Shown: positions 9,764 to 21,022 of the stretch, piece by piece
How the letters are laid out: each line of letters begins with the position of its first letter
Position numbering within the stretch: the first letter of the stretch is position 1
Assembly: GCA_964016885.1 (NCBI GenBank)
Contig: OZ024743.1
Coordinates: forward strand, 83,259,402-83,323,401
DNA: 64,000 bases
Direction of reading: 5' to 3'
Source of the DNA: Eledone cirrhosa
Lineage: Eukaryota; Mollusca; Cephalopoda; Octopoda; Eledonidae
The notes under the pieces: generated by a model
What the model was told of the DNA's origin: nothing
Database searches by the model: none
Seen by the model: only the letters and a program-made list of their open reading frames with translations
Position numbers and translations under genes: made by a program

Positions 9764-10104
9764 ATGGTCCTGTAAATCTTGGGGTAGTCGTAGGGGTACT
9801 CTAGTGGATTTCAGTCTTTGTTGCACATATTTTAAAACCTGATGGATCCCATCTCCTCTCTCCAGGTCTGAACACAATTGAGATCTGAATAAAACTTCAA
9901 GGGAAATCAGATATTGTATGAATTCATATAAATTCATTAGACTCCTGGTCTAAACTCAACTGATTCCTCCTGGAGAAGGAGAGAGAAGTGAGAAAAAGAT
10001 ATTGAGAAAGAATTGACTCCTACTAATAAAAAGGTGGAAGTTAAACTGGTGTTGACATGTCATCAGGAGAGGAGATGATACCTATGTTACAAAGTCCTAT
10101 AAGA
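9371..10104. other. No gene recognised
   Basis: A TA microsatellite lies at 9,730-9,760. The flanking parts look like two diverged copies of one sequence (accctccttccagrtttgaa-type and ctctccaggtctgaacaca-type phrases). The minus-strand open frame across 9,656-9,937 includes a TA-encoded IYIYIY stretch and is not believable as a gene. Shared with copy B. Confidence 0.6.
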
Positions 10105-10271
10105 ATGAATTTGTCTTTGGTTGTTTAATAAAAAGTAACACAACTCATTGATTATATGTAAAAAAAGTAAGTTGACAAAGATTTACTTAATGTCTATATT
10201 AATGTAAATATTATAATTATGTGAACCTTTCAACGATACAGTAATTATATACAAGGGAAAACATATATAAC
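10105..10271 (+). repeat. Dispersed repeat, family Y (second copy)
   Basis: Related to 9,157-9,370 in the same orientation, with small deletions. It leads directly into the 66-bp minisatellite. Confidence 0.7.
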
Positions 10272-10274
10272 AAC

Positions 10275-10556
10275 ATAACCACTAATACTAAATACTATAC
10301 TGTACATTAGATAATGTAGTCCTAGATACACTATGTCTGATCGCCACTAATACTAACTACTGTACTATACTGTACATTAGATAATGTAGTCCTAGATACA
10401 CTATCTGATAGTCACTAATACTAACTACAGTAGTGTACATTAGATAATGTAGTCCTAGATACACTATGTCTGAAAGCCACTAATACTAACTACTATACTG
10501 TACATTAGATAATGTAGTCCTAGATACACTATGTCTGATAGTCACTAGTATATACG
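10275..10556. repeat. 66-bp minisatellite, short allele
   Basis: About four units of roughly 63-68 bp, each with cactaatactaacta, actgtacattagataatg and tagtcctagatacacta. The matching locus in copy B has about nineteen units. Confidence 0.9.
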
Positions 10557-10734
10557 TAGTTCTCAGGGAGATTCAGCGAGACAAAACGTGTGACATGGCC
10601 TCCTTTTTAAATACATATAGAACCCATCTTATATTATAATGTGTCGGTATTTCATTGACACGTTTAACGTTGACATTGTTCTCAGGGAGATTCAGTGTGA
10701 CAATTCTATGTAACAACGTCCTCCTATAATGACT

Positions 10735-10882
10735 GGTACAACTTATTATTTTTGCCAGTTGGGTGAAATAAAACAATGAGAAATAAAGTGTCTTGTTCAA
10801 GGCCCCAACGTACAGACCACCCGGTATGAGATTCGAACTCACGAACCATACGTTCGTTTATTACGTGCTATCACCGCGTAAA
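10735..10882 (-). mobile_element. tRNA-derived SINE (type C)
   Basis: On the minus strand it starts with an A-box-like gcggtgatagcacgt and a B-box-like gttcgtgagttcgaatctc, followed by gaacaagacactttattt. This is not a functional tRNA: there is no cloverleaf 3' half. Copy B: about 53,025-53,172. Confidence 0.75.
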
Positions 10883-11229
10883 CCCAGTTTCCTCCACACA
10901 AAATACACCAGAATAATTTAATCCGGATTAATTCACGAACAAGATTTACAATAAGTCGCTGAGAGTGATCTCCCTTGGCTGACTTTCAAATCTTTTCTCC
11001 CATTAGAAATTAATATGTTTCATGTCCGACTGAAAGACTATGGAGTTTTTACCTGTCTTGGGTTTAATTAATGAGGAATTTTGAGGTATTTATAACAATT
11101 ATTAATTATTTCATTACTGAGATATCATTTGAAGGATTTACTGAAGTTTTTACTTATTAATTATTATATTAGTAACTTAATATGTGGTTCTTGTATAAAT
11201 TATGCTGGAAGATTTTAGGAAGAAGCTAT
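10883..11229. other. No gene recognised
   Basis: AT-rich sequence. A portion (about 11,065-11,170: gaggaattttgaggtattt, attaattatttcattactg) recurs in diverged form at 12,885-12,945. Confidence 0.6.
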
Positions 11230-11345
11230 GTAGCCGGTCCCGGTAAAATAGACGCCCAGGCTATGTAGCCGGTAAGAGTGTCAGACTCCATGTGTTGTGG
11301 CCCTTTATGGTCTGAGTTAAGACAATTTAAAATCTTTTCCACCAT
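11230..11345 (+). mobile_element. Degenerate SINE head, type A-like
   Basis: The phrase ccggtaagagtgtcagact...ccatgtgttg...tggtctgagtt resembles the head of SINE type A, with heavy divergence and no recognisable 3' end. Confidence 0.45.
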
Positions 11346-11407
11346 CAAATGTTAAAAAACAAGTTAAAATCATTTAGTCATCCATTCGTAACGTACGTTA
11401 CACTTTA

Positions 11408-12533
11408 GCTACATATACATCTACTGTGTTACATATACACACATCTACTGTGTTACATATACACACATCTACTGTTTTACATACACACATCTACTGTGTT
11501 ACACACACACATCTACTGAGTTATACACACACACATCTACTGTTACATACACACACATCTACTGTGTTACATACACACACATCTACTGTGTTACATACAC
11601 ACATCTACTGTGTTACATAGACATCTACTGTGTTACATACACATCTACTGAGTTACATGCACACATATCTACTGAGTTACATACGCACACATCTACTGTG
11701 TTACATGCACACACATCTACTGTGTTACATGCACACACATCTACTGTGTTACATACACATCTACTGAGTTACATACAGACATCTACTGAGTTACATGCAC
11801 ACACATCTACTGAGTTACATACACACTTACTGTGTTACATGCACACACATCTACTGTATTACATACACATCTACTAGGTTACATGTACACACATCTACTG
11901 TGTTACATAGACATCTACTGTGTTACATACACACACATCTACTGTGTTAGATACACACATCTACTGGGTTACATAGACATTTACTGTGTTACATACACAT
12001 CTACTTAGTTACATACGCACTCATCTACTGTGTTACATGCACACATATCTACTGGGTTACATAGATATCTACTGAGTTACATGCACACACATCTACTGAG
12101 TTACATACACACACATCTACTGTTGTGTTACACACACATCTGTGTTACATACATATCTACTGAGTTACATACACACATCTACTGTGTTACATACACACAC
12201 ATCTACTGGGTTACCTAGACATCTACTGAGTTACATGCACACACATCTACTGAGTTACATATACACACATCTACTGAGTTACATACACATCTACTGGGTT
12301 ACATACACACACATCTACTGAGTTACATACACACACATATACTGTATTATATACAGACATCTACTGAGTTACATAGACATACATCTACTGTGTTACATAC
12401 ATACACATCTACTGAGTTACATGCACACACATCTACTGGGTTACATACACACACATCTACTGTGTTATATACAGACATCTACTGAGTTACATAGACACAC
12501 ATCTACTGGGTTACACACCCACACATCTACTCA
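11408..12533. repeat. Minisatellite (about 18-26 bp), short allele
   Basis: About 1.1 kb of variable units built from acatctactg, a g/t/gg variant, and ttacatacacac. Open frames made of HTSTVLHT-like repeats across it are by-products of the repeat. Copy B has about 2.4 kb here, and a short inverted piece lies at 38,675-38,785. Confidence 0.95.
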
Positions 12534-12742
12534 TACATATTCATAAATAGACACACAATACAAAATAATTATTACATCATACACATTTATGTAATGATTG
12601 TGGGAGGAATTGGCTGGTGAAACGCTATAGCGATGTCTGTGTTGCGTACCTTTAAGGTTTACCGGCTTCGTAACCTTTTCGAAGATTTTATTATAATTAT
12701 GAACCTTGAACTTCAACTAATTATGAATAATTTTGAGCTATT

Positions 12743-13516
12743 TATCACAATTGTTGGTTAATTACTAACATAGTAACTTTACATATGGTTGTTACATAAA
12801 ATTTCGTTGGAAGACTTTAATTTAGATAGGAACCATTTCCATAGAACGAGAATCAATTTTGGCTGGGTTTCTACCAAAAGGGTTAATGAAGAATTTTGAA
12901 CAATTTACTAAAATTATTAATTATTTCATTACTAAGATAATGTGTGAATACACAATTATATATATATATATAAACAGTATACATATAGTATACAAAAGAT
13001 GTAGTGGGATAATGAGTAGTCTTAAGACAAGTCTGTCTAGATAGCTGCGCTGTAACTTACACTTATTGGGACTGTGTTGGCTAGCAGGCCTGTATTTTGG
13101 AGTCTAGCTGGTCCATTATGAGGGAGGTGTGGTTAGTTGGCAGCACCATGCCTTACTTGTGGTATATGTATGTATAAATTATTGCATATATATAACGGTC
13201 CATGTATGTTTACGTATATGTTTGCATACATATATACATTTTCAGATGTATACACGTAAGAGTATATATATCTTTATATATATATATGTATATTTATAAA
13301 TATATAAACATAGATATGAGTGTATATATATATTTATATTTATATATCAATCATCTTTTAATATATATATGTATATATAAAATATATACAGGGTCTCTCT
13401 CAAAATGTATACACACTTCAACTACAGTCTATGTAAATATGTATACATATTTTAGGGACACCCTGTATATATATACATATCATGTAACGTGACTCCTACT
13501 ATTATTGGTTGTACAG
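12743..13516. other. Copy A-only block of 774 bp
   Basis: In copy B the flanks meet at about 56,306. The left part resembles 11,065-11,170, which suggests ancestral sequence lost from copy B rather than a clean insertion in A. Contents: TA-rich DNA, an unidentified segment (13,000-13,165) and a small inverted-repeat element at 13,387-13,472. Confidence 0.75.
13387..13472. mobile_element. Tiny MITE-like inverted repeat
   Basis: The ends read tatacagggtctctctcaaa and (complement) tatacagggtgtccctaaaa, each followed by an atgtatac-type core, flanked by TA. An element of about 85 bp with about 28-bp terminal inverted repeats. The cagggtg-type ends suggest a Tc1/mariner-related MITE, but the family is not certain. 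Confidence 0.6.
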
Positions 13517-14019
13517 ATCGTCACAGATGAAAATATTTATTTCGACCAAGATTGAATATTTAATGGAATTAAGTGGAATTAGGAAATAAGACAATAAAAG
13601 AGTGAAATGAAGACATAAGAGGTACATAGAGTAAAAGAAGAGAGGGGAGAGAGAATTAACACAGTTTTGTCTTTCTATCTCTCTCACTCCTTCCATATTT
13701 TATTGTCTCTTACTACTCCTCGTAAAAGCAGGTCTGACCTTTAGTGTGAATTATATCTACTCATGTAGGTTTAACTTTACCAAGATTACCGAATAACTGC
13801 TCGAACTTGGGGCTTCTGAAACTAACTTATTGTGTTCACAGATGTTGGATGATAATCTTCACCAATAAAAATGTGAAGAAGCAAGGTAATAGATCTTTCT
13901 TTTTGTTTGTATTTGAATTAATTTTTCCGTGTTTTCTTTTCTTTTGCTTGTAAATAGAAGCCACGTGTTGTAAGAGTGGTTGAGTTACTGCAGTGTTAAT
14001 GCTTCAGTGTGTGAAAGCC

Positions 14020-14386
14020 AGGTTAACAGAGAATATGTACGGAACCATGCAAATGCTCTCCCACAGATCTTTCTTTGATTCACGGAGCATCATGCTGAAG
14101 AAGATTGAAAATAAGTTTGGGGCAAGGACACAGCCTTGTTTCACGTCATTCTTGATGAAGAATTAATCAGAGACCATCATTGTGCTTTACCTGTCCCTGC
14201 TGTCCTGTGTGGAGTTGTTGTAGCATGGTCTGGAATTTTAACGGACATCCAAGTCTTCTGAGGATCTTCCACAGTCCATCCCTAGTAACTGTATCAAATG
14301 CCTTCGTCAGGCCAATGAAGGCAGCGTACAAGGCCATATTTTTCTCTCTAGTGGCTATCAGACAGAGTGTATGACGTACGTTTGTC
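14020..14386 (-). pseudogene. LINE reverse-transcriptase fragment (motif A region)
   Basis: On the minus strand a frame reads LYAAFIGLTKAFDTVTRDGL, then a GCPLKF.TMLQQLH.GQQGQVKHN-type phrase, the segment around RT motif A in many non-LTR elements. The motif A aspartate is replaced (FIGL for the usual FIDL), followed by stops. Copy B: about 56,812-57,178. Confidence 0.75.
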
Positions 14387-14744
14387 GTCCTTAAAAAAAG
14401 AAATAATGTTCAAGGGCAGATAATCCGACCTACTATATATCTCGATTACCTCCCTTGTCCTACAAATTTAAAACACAAAAATATTTTCGCAAACAGAATA
14501 AAAATGAAAATTTATTGAAAGACGTATTTATACATACTGGCATAGAAATATAGGTAAATGATATAAATATAACTAATTAGAAATATAGGTAATTCATTAT
14601 ATATATATAGGTATGGTTGTGACAGGGGACGAGGCTCCGTATTGAAATATACGCTGACTACAGCAGATTTCTTCCAGAGAGAGATAGAAAGTGAGAGAGA
14701 ATAAGAGAGATATAGAGGAAGTATCGACCCCAGTATTGGACTGG

Positions 14745-14884
14745 TACTTTTTTTTATCGACATCGAAATGATGAAAGGCAAAGTTGACCTCGGCGGGATT
14801 TGAACTCAGAGAGCAGAGAACCGGAATGAATCCCTTAAAGTATTCTATCTGACGTTCTAACGACTCTGCCAATTCGCCGCCTAC
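14745..14884 (-). mobile_element. tRNA-derived SINE (type A), truncated
   Basis: Reverse-oriented body (ttatcgac...gatgaaaggcaaagttgacc) and head (ggcgggatttgaactcag) without the 3' end. It runs into poly-C plus a TA microsatellite. Copy B: 57,535-57,680. Confidence 0.85.
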
Positions 14885-14890
14885 CCCCCC

Positions 14891-14928
<38 letters not shown>

Positions 14929-14931
14929 GAT

Positions 14932-15302
14932 TCTTTCTCACGTCGTGTAGACGCGTTCTTGAGACTAGTAAAATGAGGTATCCTCTTGATAAGTCGGCAG
15001 ACCTCGCAAGGACTCTATATCTTTGATATATTGTTTTTGTTTATGCCACGAAACTACGTAGTCGAGGAATTTAGGAACAGTTTAGGTATGATACATTTTA
15101 TTACTAATTATATCTAAATGTTTCTTCTCTCTTCATAATGTATTTTTAACTCTGATACTGGTTCAGTCTGGTTCAAACTGAATTGGTCTGTCCCAGTCAT
15201 TCATTGAGCAACATCGGTGAAGTTGGCACCCTTAACTCACAGTTGGGCGCGGATGCATTCATGTATATATGTGTGTGTCCGCGTGTATCTGTGTGTTTCT
15301 AA

Positions 15303-15325
<23 letters not shown>
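14932..15325. other. Copy A-only block of about 390 bp
   Basis: Unidentified sequence between two TA/CA microsatellites; copy B passes straight from microsatellite to the Helitron end at 57,729. No repeat family or frame recognised. Confidence 0.7.
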
Positions 15326-15335
<10 letters not shown>

Positions 15336-15338
<3 letters not shown>

Positions 15339-16143
15339 GCAGTGTATCCCGCGTTGTACGGGTAAGAACATTAGTAATAGCACCTCCAATGAGAAACGTT
15401 TATTTGTGAGTGCCTGTTAAAAACTCACGAGAATATACCGACAGGAAGCTTGTTTTATTTGGAGAAAATTAAGAAGTTGAAAGTACAGTTTAGCTGTCTA
15501 CGTGCATTGTTCATAGAAATATTGTTGAGCCCCTTCTTTTCATACTCCTCTGTTTTGGCCTTTTGGTGTAAATGTGAAAGTGAAAGTCACAGATTAAGTT
15601 GGCAGAAGGTTCCAGTGTCATAGCAGTAAGGCGTAGCCTACTTACCTCAAAAGTTCATTCGCACTTTTCCACTAAGTTACTCTTTCTCTCTATCTCTCTC
15701 GGTGCAGTCCCTTGTGAATTTCTCACGTAGGCCTGGTGTAAATTTGCACCCAATCCATCTGCCCGATGCATAGGTCCACTTTGTACGGCTTTTGGAGGAA
15801 GGAGTGACCAGCAGTACGTTGTTCGGTATTATTACGAAAAGGTGTAGCAGAGAATCCCGCGTGAAGTAACAGCTCGGGAGGAAACTGCTTACCTCGAAGA
15901 TTCATTCGCCATCGTTCTTGTCAACGCTCCGTTTAGTTGGTATTTGTTGGTCTACAGTTAGATGAATGGCGCACAGAGGGTTAATGTTTATTGGCAAAAA
16001 GTTTTTTGAATAATAAAAGACGGGTTAAAGCTACCTACAATGTATTTGTGTGTGTGTATTTGGGATGAGCAGAACAAGCAAACATTAAACAATCTTTTAA
16101 ATAAATTAAAATACGATTTAATCTCATTTTATATATATATATA
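15336..16143 (-). mobile_element. Non-autonomous Helitron (minus strand)
   Basis: The + strand starts ctagcagtgtatcccgcgtt, the reverse of a Helitron 3' end with a small GC hairpin and terminal CTAG. The 5' end is less sure: the complement of 16,125-16,143 reads ctatatatataaaatgag but lacks the usual leading T. Copy B: 57,729-58,576. Confidence 0.6.
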
Positions 16144-16267
16144 GTTATGTAATAAACAACATAAGATAATTATTTCATTTACTAGTGGTTTCTTGAAAGC
16201 AAATAAGCTCTGTAACTTACTTAGAGCACTCTTTTTTCCTCTACCTTTCCGACGGAATTACTTCATT

Positions 16268-16349
<82 letters not shown>

Positions 16350-16579
16350 AACAAGTAAGACCCCGACGGCTGAGCTCAAGCCGTTTCGAATGTTTATATA
16401 TATGTATATGTGTATATATGTGTGTGTTTATGTATATATATGTATATATATATGTATATATAGGTATATAGGTATATATATATGTGTGTGTGTGTGAATG
16501 TAGCGAAGATAATACGTCAGCAATGACGTGCTCGACAGAATTTAATGCAGACAGACAGACATACAGACAGATATTATAA
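16144..16579. other. Microsatellites and unassigned DNA
   Basis: CA, TA and TATG runs at 16,266-16,500. Copy A has an extra about 50 bp (16,348-16,400, gaccccgacggctgagctc) not seen in copy B. A copy of acagacagacatacagac precedes the SINE. Confidence 0.6.
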
Positions 16580-16772
16580 GGGCGGTGGATATTGAGAGTA
16601 TCGGTAGAGGGTCGGACGCCATGCTTTGCCGCAGAGTTACGGCCCTTGTCATTCTGAGTTCAAATCCCGCCGAGTTTAACTTTGCCTTTCATCCTGACGG
16701 GGTCGATAAAATAAAGTACCAGTAATGTACTGCGAGATAATTGCTGGCCTTGTGCCAAAAGTAGAAACAATT
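16580..16772 (+). mobile_element. tRNA-derived SINE (type A)
   Basis: Full-length: gggcggtgg head, gagttcaaatcccgccg B-box region, body with ggggtcgataaaataaag, and end gtagaaacaatt. Copy B: 58,968-59,157. Confidence 0.9.
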
Positions 16773-16899
16773 ATAAGGGCTCGAAGTTTGTTTTTTCATA
16801 TATGAGTGTTTGAATTTCTTTTTACTTAAAAAAAAGGGGCTCATGAAGGTTTTTTTTTTAATAAACGTAATTTGATTGGTTATATATGAAATTATGGCT
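16773..16899. mobile_element. PLE-associated terminal arm (truncated at duplication edge)
   Basis: The same 125 bp stand at 59,160-59,287 as the left arm of an inverted repeat enclosing a PLE relic. In copy A the sequence breaks at attatggct and a minisatellite follows. There is no right arm here. Confidence 0.8.
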
Positions 16900-17207
16900 A
16901 CCAGACACGACACCACTACCACACACTACACCACTACCACACACTACACCATTACCAGACACTAAACAATTACCAGACACTACACCACTACCAGGCACTA
17001 CACCATTACCAGACACTACACCACTACCAGACACTACAACACTACCAGACACTACACCACTATACCACTACCAGACACTACACCATTACCAGACACTACA
17101 CCACTACACCATTACCAGACACTGCAACACGACCACGCACTACACCACTACACCACTACCAGACACTACGCCACTACCAGGCACTACACCAGTACCAGAC
17201 ACTATAT
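16900..17207. repeat. Minisatellite of accagacactacaccact units
   Basis: About 300 bp of 12-18-bp variants of accagacactacaccact. Both strands are open by chance (TTPLPDT / GSGVVSGN repeats); neither looks like a gene. It begins exactly at the right edge of duplication copy A. Confidence 0.95.
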
Positions 17208-17235
17208 CCTTGAAGATGTCACACCAATTGTACTG

Positions 17236-17655
17236 TTGACACATTCAAACTCAGTCTGTGACACACTGACAGTACATATGAAGCAACTACAGACAGTAAT
17301 ATGTGTCACATATCGGCCGCCTGATGCCCCCAGTCATGAGGGTAAATTTGAGGATAGCCTCAGTAGGACAGAAGAGGTCCTTGACAAACTGGACCAGGGT
17401 CTCAACATTCTACTGCTGGGAGACTTCAACCTGCCAAAGGTCAAATGGCCTGAGGGCCACCTCCTCCATGGAATGACGTCAATAGAACAGAGACAGACGG
17501 AATCCCTGCTGGCCCTCACACACAGGCTGTTCATAGAACAAGCAGTACTCCTCCCAACAAGAGGCGAACATGTCCTGGACATCTGTTTTACAAACAACGA
17601 AGTGCTCATCCACAATGTAAGGGTGACACCAATAATTTTCTCGGATCATAACTGA
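17236..17655 (+). pseudogene. LINE endonuclease domain fragment
   Basis: Open frame of 139 residues. The EEP-type phosphatase/endonuclease motifs LLGDFN (about residues 59-66) and the terminal SDHN are present, so the C-terminal catalytic Asp/His region is kept. The N-terminal catalytic residues are missing, and a stop immediately follows SDHN where the family normally continues. It would nick target DNA in a live element. Confidence 0.85.
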
Positions 17656-18182
17656 GTAGAACTAATGATATGTGGTACGAGAGAACCAACAGAGACACAA
17701 CCATCAAGAAGCACCCGGACGTTATCCGGCCTTCGCTTGTACAAGGCTAACTGGAAAAAGATCAAGAGATAAATCCGGAAGCAAATATGGAGTGAAAATA
17801 CCGCCACACAAGACACCAACACACAATTTCAACACTTAATGACAACGGTACACACTATATGCTAGAAGTTTGTCCCGGAGAAAAAGGCAAACAGGCACAA
17901 AAATCTTATTCCCAGAGATAGGAAAATCCCCATGAGACGTAGAACCAAGCTCTCAAACCAGTTGAATGCACAACTAGAAAACAAGAACAAGAAGGAACCC
18001 TATTTGAAACGTGCACTACTTGACACCGAGATTGCACTCAAACTTCCCCATGAAAATGAGAGGGCAAAGAAAGAAAGCAGGGCCATAGAAAATATTAAAA
18101 CAAATCCTAAGGCCTTCTTTAAATTTTAATAAGACACTGCCTCGTTACACTGCAAGACGGTTCATTAACCGATAATCCCCAA

Positions 18183-18592
18183 GGGATATGTGAAATACTG
18201 AACGAACAGTACAGAGGTGTGTTCACATGTCCACTGAGGCGCATGCAAATAACAAAGCCAGAGGAGTTCTTTGATGCCACAACACTACATGAAGATATGG
18301 TGACCATCAACCACATAGAGATAACGGAGGAAGATGTGGTATACGTCATAGATGAAATTAGAACAGACTCAGCTGCTGGACCTGATGGATTCCCAGCAGT
18401 CCTCTTAAAAACGTGTAAGCGGCCCTTAGCAACTCCACTGAAGATGCTCTTCAGAAGCTTCGTGGCTAGCGGTATATTACTCAGGGAGCTGAAAGAAGGC
18501 ACAATATGCCCTATCCATAAAGGAGGTAGCAAAGCGGAGGCCAACTATAGGCCAGTCTCCCTGACGTCGCATATCAGTAGGGTCATGGAGTG
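18183..18592 (+). pseudogene. LINE reverse-transcriptase N-terminal part
   Basis: Frame across the fingers region of a non-LTR RT: TDSAAGPDGFPAVLL, then GTICPIHKGG and ANYRPVSLTS, ending in a stop just after SRVME. Downstream pieces continue with stops inside (LDFAKAFDKVDH, SYADDTKVAQ). No functional polymerase can be made. Confidence 0.85.
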
Positions 18593-19087
18593 AGTTGTCA
18601 GAAAGAAACTGATCACTTTCCTCGAGGAAAATGACCGCCTGACTAGCACGCAGCTTGGATTTCACACAAGAAGAAGCTGCTTTACACAGCTGCTACATCA
18701 CTACGACTGAGTACTGAAACAACTGCTAGACAGCTCACATGTGGACGTGATATATCTTGACTTTGCGAAGGCCTTTGACAAGGTCGACCATGGAATGATA
18801 TGTCACAAACTACACGGACTCAGCATAACTGGAAAAGTAGGTGAGTAGCTGCACGACTTCTTAAAGGACAGAAACCAGACAGTCGCAGCAAACGCTGGCC
18901 TTCTCAAAGGAAACATTAATAACAAGTGGAGTGCTCCAAGGGATAGTCCTGGGACCACTACTGTTTTTGGTGGCTCGCTCAGACATGCCCTCTGTAGTAC
19001 ATACAACAACATCCCTCAATAGCTATGCTGATGACACTAAGGTAGCACAGGCAATCAAAAACCCACAAATGTGCGGAAGAAAACAAC

Positions 19088-19402
19088 ATGCAGTTTAATG
19101 CTGGCAAATTCCAAGCCCTACAATACAAACCTCCAAACAAACCTGCAAACACAAATACACTACAACACAGTTACGCAGGACCAGGATGGACCGTTATCCC
19201 CGAGTCAAAATCTATACGAGACCTGGGTATAGACATGAGCGATGATGCATCTTTTTCCTCACACATCATGAAAGTGGCGACAATGTGCAGACGACTCGCT
19301 GGCAGGATCTTGAGGACTTTCCGAACAAGAGAGCGTGACACCATGTTGACACTATGGAGGACATTTGTCCTAAGCCGCCTGGACTATTGCTCCCAGTTGT
19401 GA
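19088..19402 (+). pseudogene. LINE C-terminal (post-RT) fragment
   Basis: 104-residue frame with MQFNAGKFQALQY, RDLGIDMSDDASFSSHI and LSRLDYCSQL, the thumb/connection region of CR1- or Jockey-type proteins. It is interrupted by TGA where the family has Trp. Confidence 0.8.
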
Positions 19403-20003
19403 TCACCCCATAGTGTCAAACTAACCACGGAGCGTGAGGCAATCCAGCGAAGCTATACCAAGAGGATTGCCACGATGAAGGAGATAAGCTACTGGGAGAG
19501 GCTAAAAGAACTGAACCTCTACTGCTTGGAACGAAGACGTGAGAGATACGCAGTGATCTACATGTAGAAAATCCTGGAGGGACTAGCACCAAACTTTGGC
19601 ATTGGGAGCTGGACCCACCGTCGAACAGGACGTCACTGTGTGGTGCCAAAGGTCCCGTCTTCCACATCTAGAATAAGGAGCAGATACTGTAATAGCCTGG
19701 GATTCAAGCTGCCGAGGGATCTGAGAGATCTGCATAGTGTGGAGGTGGATGTCTTCAAGAAACATCTCGACACCTTGCTATCCAGAATCCCGGATAAGCC
19801 CACAGCAAGGCATGAGGGAAACCTAGGGGCACATTATATTATATTATATTAATTATATTATATTATATGATTTTAATTAGATTATATTATATTAATTATA
19901 TTATATTATATTAATTATATTATATTGTATCAATTATATTATAATCTATTATATTATAATATATTATATTAATTATATTAATTATATTAATTAAATTATA
20001 TTA

Positions 20004-20195
20004 TCGGTGGATTAGCAATATCGGTAAAGAGTCAAACGTCATGCTTTGACACATAGAGTTACGGCCTTTTCTATTCTGAGTTCAAATCCCACCGAGGTCA
20101 ACTTTGCCTTTCATCCTTACGGGGTCGATAAAATAAAGTACCAGTAATGTACTGGGTAATTGCTGGCCTTGTGCCTAAAGTAGAAACAATTATAT
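20004..20195 (+). mobile_element. SINE type A in AT array (first)
   Basis: Complete head to tail with a diverged head (cggtggattagcaatatcgg), ending gtagaaacaattat into TATTA repeats. Confidence 0.9.
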
Positions 20196-20223
20196 TATAT
20201 TATATTATATTAATTATATTAAA

Positions 20224-20413
20224 AGGGCGGTGGATTGGCAGTATCGGTAGAGGGTCGGACGCCATGCTTTCCAGCATAGTTACGTCCCATTACGATCTGA
20301 GTTCAAATCTCGCCGAGGTTGACTTTGCCTTTCATCCTTACGGGGTCGATAAAATAAAGTACCAGTAATGCACTGGGTGATTGCTGGCCTTGTGCCTAAA
20401 GTAGAAACAATTA
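20224..20413 (+). mobile_element. SINE type A in AT array (second)
   Basis: Complete copy close to the consensus of this window (gggcggtggattggcagta ... gtagaaacaatta), only about 30 bp after the first copy. Confidence 0.92.
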
Positions 20414-20946
20414 TATTAATTATATTAATTATACTAATTATATTATATTATATTATATTAATTATAATAATTATATTATATTATATTAAATTATAGAAAC
20501 AATTATATTAAATTATATTAATTATATGAATTATATTATATTATATTATATTATATTATAATATATTATATATAATAATTCAATTAATTCAATTAATTAT
20601 ATTAATTTATTTATATTATATTAATTATATTATATTATAGTAATTATATTAATTATATTATATTATATTAATTAAATTAATTATATAAATTATATTATAT
20701 TCTATTATATTATAATATTTTATATTATATTATATTATATTATATTATATTATATTATAATATATTATATTATATTATATTATATTATATTATAATATTT
20801 TATATTATATTATATTATATTATATTATATTATATTATATTATATTATATTATATAGTATTAATTATATTATATTAGATTAATTATATTATATTATATTA
20901 ATTATATTATATTATATTATATTATATTATATTATATTATATTATA

Positions 20947-21022
20947 TTAACGGGGTCGATAAAATAAAGTACCAGTAATGTACTGGATAATTGCTGGACT
21001 TGTTCCTAAAATAGAAACAATT
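20947..21022 (+). mobile_element. SINE type A, 3' fragment in AT array
   Basis: Only the last 75 bp (from ggggtcgataaaataaag to agaaacaatta); the 5' part is replaced by TATTA repeats. Confidence 0.88.

Larger units (their letters stand above)
1..16899 (+). repeat. Segmental duplication, copy A (left end off the window)
   Basis: Base 1 corresponds to base 43,500 and the match runs, with indels, to about 16,899, which corresponds to 59,287. Over 13,700-14,470 I count only about three substitutions against copy B, so the copies are young or are two haplotypes. Copy A has extra blocks at about 5,250-6,405, 7,412-8,540, 12,743-13,516 and 14,932-15,325. It has shorter minisatellites at 10.3 and 11.4 kb. 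Homology stops abruptly inside a PLE-related arm, where copy A passes into a minisatellite and copy B continues into PLE sequence. Confidence 0.93.
17208..19835 (+). mobile_element. CR1/Jockey-like LINE, degenerate
   Basis: Order of parts: end of an apurinic-type endonuclease (17,208-17,655; LLLGDFNLPKVKWP, FSDHN), a gap with frameshifts, RT (about 18,180-19,050) with AAGPDGFPAVLL, ANYRPVSLTS, motif A VIYLDFAKAFDKVDH, motif B SGVLQGIVLGPLL and motif C SYADDT, then a C-terminal region (19,088-19,850) with SRLDYCSQL and RDLHSVEVDVFKKHLDTLL. At least eight stops or shifts break it. The start of the endonuclease is missing and the 3' end runs into TATTA repeats. It is inactive. Confidence 0.88.

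Noticed and set aside
9656..9937. Minus-strand 93-residue frame, conserved in copy B
   Set aside because: Includes a TA-encoded stretch that changes length between copies, and no recognisable domain; conservation follows from the recent duplication.
10735..10882. tRNA genes at SINE heads (also 30,455; 38,311; all type A copies)
   Set aside because: Only A- and B-box-like parts are present; the acceptor and anticodon stems do not fold into a complete tRNA and each is followed by a SINE body.
11426..12218. Open frames of HTSTVLHT repeats over minisatellites (also 53,796-56,108)
   Set aside because: They arise because the unit lacks stops in some frames; length variants shift freely and no codon or start conservation is seen between copies A and B.
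11408..12533. Short regular repeats suggesting a CRISPR-like array
   Set aside because: No unique spacers, units are contiguous and variable, and the DNA is animal; it is a minisatellite.
16858..17239. Gly/Ser/Val-rich and Thr/Pro-rich frames (silk- or mucin-like)
   Set aside because: Both are translations of one 12-18-bp minisatellite on opposite strands.
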